Shown here in pieces: positions 51,401 through 60,400 of a stretch of 64,000 nt of DNA. The notes under the pieces are model-generated. The model was given only the letters and a program-made list of their open reading frames with translations, did no database searches and was not told where the DNA came from. The translations under genes were made by a program, and so were the position numbers. The stretch comes from Triplophysa rosa (taxonomy: Eukaryota > Chordata > Actinopteri > Cypriniformes > Nemacheilidae): assembly GCF_024868665.1 (NCBI RefSeq), contig NC_079891.1:21824946-21888945 (forward strand), in the 5' to 3' direction. Numbering within the stretch: the first letter of the stretch is position 1; each line of letters opens with the position of its first letter.

Positions 51401-54400
51401 AAGGGGTGACTAACAAGACCTGACAGACTGGACCAAAGACAAAAACCAGACAAACATGGTGAACATGACAAGGGGTAGACAGGACAACAAGACTACAGGA
51501 CTGGGGTGGCATAACAAAAATAACAAACATGGGAGGGGGGGTGGGCAAAACAAGAGTTCATAGGGGGCAGTCCAAAAGGGTTGGGGGGAACAGTCCCAGT
51601 CCCCGGCTGCGCTCGAGGGCGCTGAGTCCTGGGGGACTTAGGAGGAGTCCCGGGGGGAACAGTCTTTGGCCCTGGGAGTCTCCCAGGGACCGGCTGGACA
51701 GGGCTTGACGCCGGCTGGAAGGCCGGCTGGACAGGGCTTGACGCCGGCTGACCGGACTGGACGCCGGCTGCACCGGACTGGACGCCGGCTGCACCGGACT
51801 GGACGCCGGCTGCACCGGACTGGACGCCGGCTGGACACCGGACTGGACGCCGGCTGGCACCGGACTGGACGCCGGCTGCACCGGACTGGACGCCGGCTGG
51901 ACACCGGACTGGACGCCGGCTGCACCGGACTGGACGCCGGCTGGCACCGGACTGGACGCCGGCTGCACCGGACTGGACGCCGGCTGCACCGGACTGGACG
52001 CCGGCTGCACCGGACTGGACGCCGGCTGCACCGGACTGGACGCCGGCTGCACCGGACTGGACGCCGGCTGCACCGGACTGGACGCCGGCTGCACCGGACT
52101 GGACGCCGGCTGCACCGGACTGGACGCCGGCTGCACCGGCATGGACGCTCCTCCGCTGCGCCTCTCCCTCCTTCTCCGCACCACCGGATCAATAGCCGAC
52201 CTTGGCGAATCCGTGGGGACCGGAGGGAGTTCCGCGTCGGTGGAGACCGCAGACGTCATCCCCGGGTCACACCTCACCCACTCGCCACAGGCACCGCCAG
52301 GAGAACCGGGGAACGTGGGGCTCAAGCCGAAGGGTACTGAGTCCCCCCGGGCAGCGGCAGCCAGGATGAGGCCCTCCGGAGCGGTCGACCGTGGGGCGAG
52401 GGCTCCGAGTGGAACCTCACCCTCGGGACCGTCCCGGTTGGCCACGAACCTCACCATGTCCGCGAACCCAAGGGGAGCCAGCAGCCTCTTCTCCGACGGG
52501 GCGAGGCGCTGAGTGAGGCAGCAGTTGAAGATCGCCTTCAACTCCGCCTCGCCAAACTCAGACGACCTCGCCACCGTCGAGAATGCCCCGGCGAACTCCC
52601 GGTTCCCGTAACTCCCCTGACGGAACCCCAGCAGCAAGTGGGCTTGGGCGGCCCGCGAGGACGACGCCGTGCCATCCATTTTACTGCCCGCTGGGTTCTG
52701 AATGGGCTCGGTCATTCTGTCATGAAATGCGGCAGAAGAACCCAAATGCAGGCAGGCAGTGAAAGGGTTAACAAATGACTTTAATAAACAAACACAAAAC
52801 AAAACCCACGATGGGGGAAAACTGATAACAGGGAAACAGAATAAACGGGACGAAGACTAACTTGCACTAAACTGAACTAAAACAACACTTGACATAAACT
52901 AAACTCAAACACTTACTAGGACTTGAAACAGCACGACAGGAACAGGCAAAACTGGAACACACTGGACGAGCAACAAGATGCACTGAATACACTGGACGAG
53001 CAACAAGACAAAGAAACAAGAGGGTATTTATAGGAAACACAAACGAGGGATAACGACATGGGGCAGGTGTGGGACATTAAACACTTAGGGAAGGACAACA
53101 AGGAAACGAGATGGCGGGAACAGAGACGAGACACTGGGAAAACACACGAGAGGTAAAAACATAAACATCTCATGGCCTTCCCACATAAAACCCAAGAACT
53201 CTGCCCCGATCCCACCACACGACTAGAATATCATAAACAAGACGGTGGGACCGTGACAGAAACACGTAATACGTGTCTAAAATGTATGTGTACAGTTCAG
53301 TTAAATGATCAAATTTACCCTCTTTAAACTTACGCTAAACATTTAGCTGAATATCCACAACATGTATGGTGGCATGGTGGAACAAAAACGTTATAAGCTT
53401 TATAAGTTTTTATAAGATTTGCTAAGTGCCTTTAGCCTACTCTGTCCCTTTAGCGTCCATGGACCACGCCATCACGGCCGGTGTACCGTGCTAAAACGCT
53501 TAATGTTGCTTAATCTTCAGACCAGATGATTAGTATAGCCTACACCTTTTTAATAACCGTAGGCTACAGAAATGCGGAAGAGCCCTAAATATGAATGCAA
53601 AAAGCACAAAATGACACAATTAGAATTTTAGCATGTCCCGCCGTATTTCTCACATAATACCAGAACTAATAGGTATAGGTGTCTTTATTGTTGCAGTATT
53701 TCGGTTTGTTTTTTATTCATTCGTTCATACAATAGGTTATAATTGGCTTTATTTTGTTTGCGTTCTGAGATTTCAGATGAAAAGTATAGGCATAATTATT
53801 TCCATTGATATTTCTCTTTTAAGTGGTGTAGTTATTCGTTTGTTTAAGTTACATTTATATCCTACATTTACTAAATATTTTACAATTACGTTTTTAAGAA
53901 AAGACTGTTATTTATATTGGAGATTATTTTACGTTCTGATGAAAAATTGTTCATGGCTTGTTTTTACATCTGTTTTCATTACTATTTCAGTTAGCCTACT
54001 ACTATTGTCTGTTTAAAATGTATAATTATTGCTATTTTTCCTATTTAGTTTTAAACCGAAATAAAATGTTTTATTTGAATTTAAATGTTAAGTTTATTGT
54101 GATGGTGCATGTTACGTAACTAATGTAATGCTTTAAAATCTTGTTGTCTTGTTTTCTGGCACATTTAATCAGATACCATTGCATGTGTCATTCAAATAGC
54201 TTCATGCAATTATCTTATTTTATTCAAACACAGTATGATTCAGTAATTGACTGTAACATACAATTTTCTCATCCTCGAAACTCAAACCATTATTTGATGA
54301 CTTAAGATCGTGCTTATCAAAAGCACGATTTTATGTTTGTATTTGGCGAGCTACAGAAATTATATTTTGCGTGCATATGATACGCATGTGTTTTGCGTGC

Positions 54401-57400
54401 ACTTTTTATGACTTAACCCACACCATCTTAACCAATGGGGTAATCATATGCATGTAAAAAGTAATGAATGCGTATAAATAGCAAGCCAAATACAAACATA
54501 AACTCTTACTATTGATAGGCAGTACTAGTAGATCTGGTAAGATATTTAAATAATTAAATGAATATTATAAATGTATGAATAGTCCACTGATTCCAGGCCA
54601 CCTGGAATTGTCCCCGTGCTCCATGTCCGTTCCAGGGCTGATAGTGGTGAGCTAAGCTGCCAGTACAAGAAACAATTATTTTTTTCTTGATGATGCATAA
54701 GAGATCTATGAGATCAAATAAATTCACTTAATCGAGCAGATGAGTGGACTGTGCTGCAAACATATAAAAAGTATCTGCATTTCTTGCTTTGGTCTTCGTC
54801 AGAAGCGACTAGCACCACCTGCTGGTGAAGCGGACAGGCAGCAGGTAGAGATCATGCATTGGCGGAATCGGCGCTCTATTGCTTCTCCTGGGATTCCCGG
54901 ATGTGAAACTTTGAATTTCAAGTCGAATTTGAACCACAGAATTTGTGGAAGCGAATTTTTAAACCGAAATTATATGGACTGAAAATTGTCTGTCGAATAT
55001 TAAAGCTTGTATTTTATAACAAGTTGAATTTTTTAAATGAAATTTAAAAGGTGAATTTTGATTATTGAATTTTTAAACGGTGAAACTGTGTGTGAAATTT
55101 TTACATTTGAAAAAATCACAGCTTAAATATGCAACCAAGTTGAATTGCAGAACCTTAAAATGCGAGCACTGTTAATACAATGCATTTTTTTTCAGTTAGT
55201 GCTATTCAGAACGTTTTTTTGCTTCAAACACATTTGTCTCTATTTTACTTCCATAATACAGAACAAGTTATAAAGCCAGGCAGGTCTGTGCAAACTGCGC
55301 GTCCGCTTTATACTGCGTGAGCTGTGCATGTGCGTCTTTATACATTTATAAAGTCAGACGGGTTCTGCGCAAACTGCACGTCCTCTTTATACAGCGCGAG
55401 CTCCAGAGTTATAAAGTAAGGCTAGTCTGATCTGTACAGGGTGAGGTTTGTTCGTATTTGTTTACAACGCGATTTGCAGCCCCCAGCAGAGCAGCGAGAG
55501 TCACGTGACGAAAGTGAAACTTTTGTGTAATCACGATGCTGGCTTAACATCGTAATGTCTGTAAGCCATCGGCGATGGACAACAATGGCATCGCTATCGG
55601 CACAACCCTAATGTGAATAATTTAAAGTGGAAATATTTGAGAAACAAGTTGTAAGAATGAGTTTTGTAGAAAAAATTGAACTGCACAAGCATTGTTCCAA
55701 CCACCAAAATGCACAGGGCACAGTATGTAGTCAAGACGTTCGTTCATTTCAGGATTAAACACAATGTAGATATAATTAGTCTTTTTCTGAACTATGTGCT
55801 CAGTCTTAGTCCTGCAATATTTTTCTAACTGTGCTTGTTGCAGTGCATTGTGGAATTCTCTTATTCATAATATGAAGGTATCCCAGAAAACAGCATAATT
55901 TTGCTACATGACTTTTTGGATTTTTTATCAGACGTAATGTCTTAAATTAAAAGCTTGATGTCTTTAAATCTACTGTAGTCTACTGGTAGGCAGCTCACTG
56001 TTTTTGACAGGGCTCTAGTCTCCTTACATAATGGATTTTTTATGTCAACAAATTAATGTACATTTCTGGAAAATTAATTAAAATATCTCAAAGTAAATCT
56101 GTGGTAAAAGGGATAAAAAACAAAAGGTGAGTTAGAGGGAGAAAGAGTGAGTCATGCGGAAGTGAAGGTCAAGGTAGAAGCGTTGGCTTATGTCCAAGTG
56201 TTATAAAATGCTTTCCGCTCCTCTAGTCCAGTTTAAATGAAACTGAGATAAGTTAAGAAGCCAGTCACATGTTCCTTAAAAACCTTAATCGTTTCTGTTA
56301 AACACTACTTTACTATAATGTATTTCCAATGAGGTTGTTCGAGTAGCACTGGGCACCATTTTTTGTTCCAATTTCAGGTGTTGTGTTGTAATGAGAAAAG
56401 CTGATTTGGTTCCACTACTTTGTTCAGCTATGTGACCTTTGACTTGATCATCTTTTCACTGAAATCTCATTGGGAGTATGTTTTTGGCTTTGTGATTGAT
56501 CTTTGAAAAAGTTTTGCAATGGTTTTAAATTGCTCTGTTTTTTTTCTTACAGTACGAGTTTAAGGCCAAGAGTGTCAAAAAGAAGAAAGTAAGCCTGTTG
56601 GTATCAGTAGATGGAGTCAAAGTGATGCTGCGCAAAAAGCCCAAGGCATGTGTGACCTCATGACTTCATTATACTGTACTTATGCTGTTACTCTTAATAT
56701 ACTGCAATATGTTAGAGTATACTGTTCTCTTCAAGTGCACAATGAGAATCTGAATTTGAGTTTCTGAAGTCCTCTGACTTGTCCTCTTTTGATCTCTAGA
56801 GGAAGGAGTGGACTTGGGACGAAAGTAAGATGCTGGTTATGCAGGACCCCATATACAGGTGATACAGAGCTGTTCCACTGCTTAAAATCAGTAAAAAACT
56901 GTTTTGTTTTGTTTTGCATTAATAATATATCAAATATAATCTGAGAAACTAAAATATTACTTATATTGTAATATAATACAGTTTCAGAGAATTTATCTTA
57001 CAGATCAATGTTGAACTTCAGATGAAGTTTTCAGCATAATCGTCATTTAATATCATTATTTTCATAATTTAATTTATCTTGGATGGTTACACAGACCTTA
57101 TACAATCTTCTCCTATTCCTCTTTTCTTCTCTTTCCTCCCAGGATCTTCTACGTATCCCATGATTCTCAGGATCTGAAGATTTTCAGCTATATTGCACGT
57201 GATGGATCCAGCAACTCATTCAGATGTAATGTGTTCAAGTCCAAAAAGAAGGTATAGCAGATTACTTGAAGTGCAAAAAAAGGATCCCTGGTTTTATCAT
57301 GCTCTCTCTCTTGTCTCTGTATGTGTTTTTTTGCCAGACTCTGTCTATTATCTATTTTTCAGTCTATCTAGTCTGTGAGGAAGTGACTTTTATGAAGGGC

Positions 57401-60400
57401 ATTAACTTTGAAACTGTTCACCTCTTTGTCTTAGCTGTTAATTCTTCTAGTAACATGGCTCACATAATTGCAACATCCTTAACATCCTCAGTATGAACAA
57501 TAATGCAGAAGAAAAGATGTTATATCGTAAAGTGATACAGTACTATGACCAAATATATACTGTGTGTATATATATATATATATATATGTACAGAATTTAT
57601 ATATATTGTATTGGGTCATACAATGTACAAAGACTTTAACTTTTCTATTTGACTTTCTATTGTTATGCTGATAAAATAATTTGTAATGAATGTATTAAAT
57701 TGCACAAGTGTTGTATATAAGAAATTATATTAAACCTAAAGTATATAAAACAAGTTGATAAAATAGCATTAATTTGTCTACAGTTCTAAATGTGTCTGTT
57801 TTGTATGATTAAATCTCTCTTTTGTCTGTCAGAGTCAGGCCATGCGAATAGTGCGGACAGTCGGCCAGGCATTTGAAGTGTGCCATAAGCTGAGTCTGCA
57901 GCACGCTGAGCAGAATGCAGATGAGCAGCCAGACGACCCTGCAGACGGCCAGAGCGATCAGTCTGGAGAAGAGCCCAGCCCTGAAGGTGACACTCTGCCA
58001 TACCTCCGTGAAGTTGGCACCCCATATAAATAAATTGTCACCAAAACTATACCATTCGTTTGTGCTGTGTTTCTGCTGATTTGTGCTGCAAAAATGAATG
58101 TTTTTTGCGCAGACTCTGGCGCAGACCGATCGGAGTATACACCAAAGTACCGCGAGAGCACAGCTATGCGATCAGTACTGCTGCGTAATTCTCGAATCGT
58201 TCTCGCGGTACTTGATGTCATACGCCCATCGGTCAGCGCTGCCCTCCATAAGTCTGACATATGTTTGAAATTGGAATAATTTATGTTTTTCAATAGCACA
58301 AATGTCTGACGGAGCTGCTTTCCCGTCCATTGAATGGTGCTGGTTGTTATGGTTACTGTCATATTTTATAGATTTTTAATCTAAGTAGTTACAGAGTTTG
58401 TGTTAATGGCACAAACCGGCACAAATCGAGCACAAACGAACGGCACCAATTTGATAAGAGTTGGACGACATGGGGTGGAGAGTGACATCACACAGCCAAG
58501 AAAAAGAATGTTTAATATCTTGAACGCCAAACCAGCACAACCGTTCATTTTTGCGGCACAAACACAGCACAAACGAATGGTATAGTTTTGGTGACAATTT
58601 ATTTATATGGGGTGCCAACTTCACGGAGGTCTCTGCCATCACATCATAGCATTAATGCTAAGCACGTCATAAACTGTTGATCACAATTCCTCTGATATAA
58701 CATGTGATGTTTAAAATTGTTGATCAATATTGCATGACTTCTGTTCCGTTGTCACAGGTCGACACCTGACAGGAGCTGAACATGATGATGAAACAGAGTC
58801 GCAGTCGAAGAAGCTCAGCGAGCAAGCTATGGATGACATTCTTCAGAGCTTGTCCGAGCTCAGTGTGGTGAAAACTGGACAAACCCTGCAGGTGAGTGGG
58901 GGGGGGTTGTAAAAGAGAAGCTCTTGCATCATTTTGTCTCCCATATGTCTGTGTAGTGTCTCTGATCAGCTGGAAATACTGCTGTTCTAATAAAGTCATA
59001 TCTTTCAGCTTCTCTCTCTTCCCTATTTTACATCTTTGTCTCATTCGTCTTCCTCTGTGATGCTGTTTTGATGCCTCAGGGCTGCACACTGCACAGTTCA
59101 GTGCTGCTCAAGGCATTTTCAAAGTCTTTCCCTGACTTTAATCACGTCAGTGTGTCAGATTTGAGAATACTATCACATAGCACCAGGGATTTGACGTTTT
59201 GGTGGAAATTAGGCAGTATTTCAGAAATCATACACATCATCCTCTTGCTTAAACAGTTGAAAACCCACTTAGAAAGTAAACATTGCATATCACAGAACCA
59301 TACAAATTAAAAGTGAAAAATCTTATCTGAAATCTTAATTTAGATTTTCTTCTTTTGGATACACAGACATTCCACACTTTACCCTTTAATCAAAAGCAAT
59401 AAAATGCATATAAGGGAAATGCATTTGTTTTGCAATTTTCTTGACAATTAAACAAATTCCGTATTTAACAGATACTTTAGAAACCTGAGCATCTGGCCAT
59501 TGGGTCTCAGGATGATGAGCCATAAGAAAAATATCATCTCGAGCTCAAACAAAAATTCCCAGTGCAGGCCTCATGTTATATTTACATGTATTCATTTTGC
59601 CTCAACACATTCATAATGCATTCATGTGTTTCTTCTCCGGGAAACATCAAAGATCAAGCGATGTTCCATTAGCTTTGTAGTTGACATTCCTAACAAATGC
59701 CTCCACTGGAGGATGAGTAGAAATGAAGACGGAATGAGAACATCCACTGTTGCAGTTTGTTTCTAGAAGAATGTAGATTAACTGTTAGCTTTTGTCATCC
59801 TCTTTCAGACAGACAATCCATGCACTTTGTGTACATCGTGATAATGGGCAAGTAAAAGAATAACATGTTGACAGCTTTTACAGCCAGTTTCATTTATGCA
59901 GTTGTTACCTGCTTTTGGAGACATGTCCTGCTATCTCTAGCCTCTGTTTGTACCTGTTTGTACGCTTTGCATTTTAAACCTCCAGCTTCACCTAGTGCTA
60001 AAAGTGGGTTATTGCACTGAACGAATAATTGTTTAGTTTCCTGTGCTGCCCTGAATTCAGTTATAATAATAGCATGCTCGACCTCACATTTTTATTCTCT
60101 GATATACGTTTTCTGTATGTTTATCACCGCTATTTAAAATTGTTATATTTTTACCAAGATGCATAGTGCTTTGTTCTAACACTGTTTCATTTGAGCTTTT
60201 ACATAAAAACTAAAAGAGTCTGTGTACATATTATATAATGTACATTATCACATGGAGTTATTGTACATTGTTTTCAACTAAACCATAATAGGCAATATGT
60301 AGATATCTTCTGCTACTGTGGTCTTGCCACTTTAAACCTCGCTATTATTGTATTGTATGTTTGTGGGGTTTACTTAACTATAGTTTAGGGATACATTTTC

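Larger units (their letters stand above)
50824..53258 (-). mobile_element. Non-autonomous LTR retrotransposon (2435 bp), sense on the minus strand
   Basis: Direct repeats 50824-51363 (540 bp) and 52718-53258 (541 bp) begin and end, in element sense, TGTCACGG...TCATGACA. The outer flanks are GAAAC on both sides (50819-50823, 53259-53263), a 5-bp duplication. A polypurine tract (AAGGGGGGGGCTC in element sense) directly abuts the 3' LTR. The two LTRs differ at only a handful of sites, so insertion is fairly recent. The 1354-bp interior has no pol, protease or integrase, only one ORF with a minisatellite. The family (gypsy or other) is not assigned. Confidence 0.88.
48285..55610. mobile_element. 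hAT-like transposon with long inverted arms and 8-bp TSD
   Basis: The flanks are exact 8-bp copies of ATGTGAAT (48277-48284 and 55611-55618). Ends are TAGTGTTGGGCAATGCC and (inverse) TAGGGTTGTGCCGATAGCG, matching the hAT pattern. The arms are inverted copies for much of 48.29-49.64 and 54.69-55.61 kb. The best-conserved part (49391-49640 against 54690-54985) is nearly identical. It is 7326 bp now, or about 4.89 kb without the LTR element inserted in its loop. No transposase was recognised, so it is presumably non-autonomous. Confidence 0.85.
29038..56552 (+). other. nos1ap-like intron 2 (27.5 kb), transposon-rich
   Basis: 29.04-36.9 kb has no confidently assigned element. It includes a possible hAT edge near 34602 (TAGGGATGTGTGC), a short LINE-like tail at about 33440-33540, and an unexplained T-rich/A-rich block at 30.56-31.14 kb. 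37.1-40.4 kb holds RT fragments and an LTR fragment. 42.6-47.5 kb is a DNA transposon split by an L2-like LINE. 48.3-55.6 kb is the nested hAT-like/LTR structure. 40.45-42.6, 47.55-48.27 and 55.62-56.55 kb show nothing recognised. Confidence 0.65.

Noticed and set aside
51666..52340. A 224-codon plus-strand ORF (RTGRRLH repeats) and a 184-codon minus-strand ORF (RRPVRCS repeats)
   Set aside because: They are alternative frames of the 21-bp minisatellite, which lacks stops in several frames. Neither includes the head domain shared with the second copy.
53633..54016. A 127-codon hydrophobic ORF that could look like a membrane protein
   Set aside because: T-rich DNA gives Phe/Ile/Val-rich frames. 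It lies in the loop of the hAT-like element with no conserved motif.
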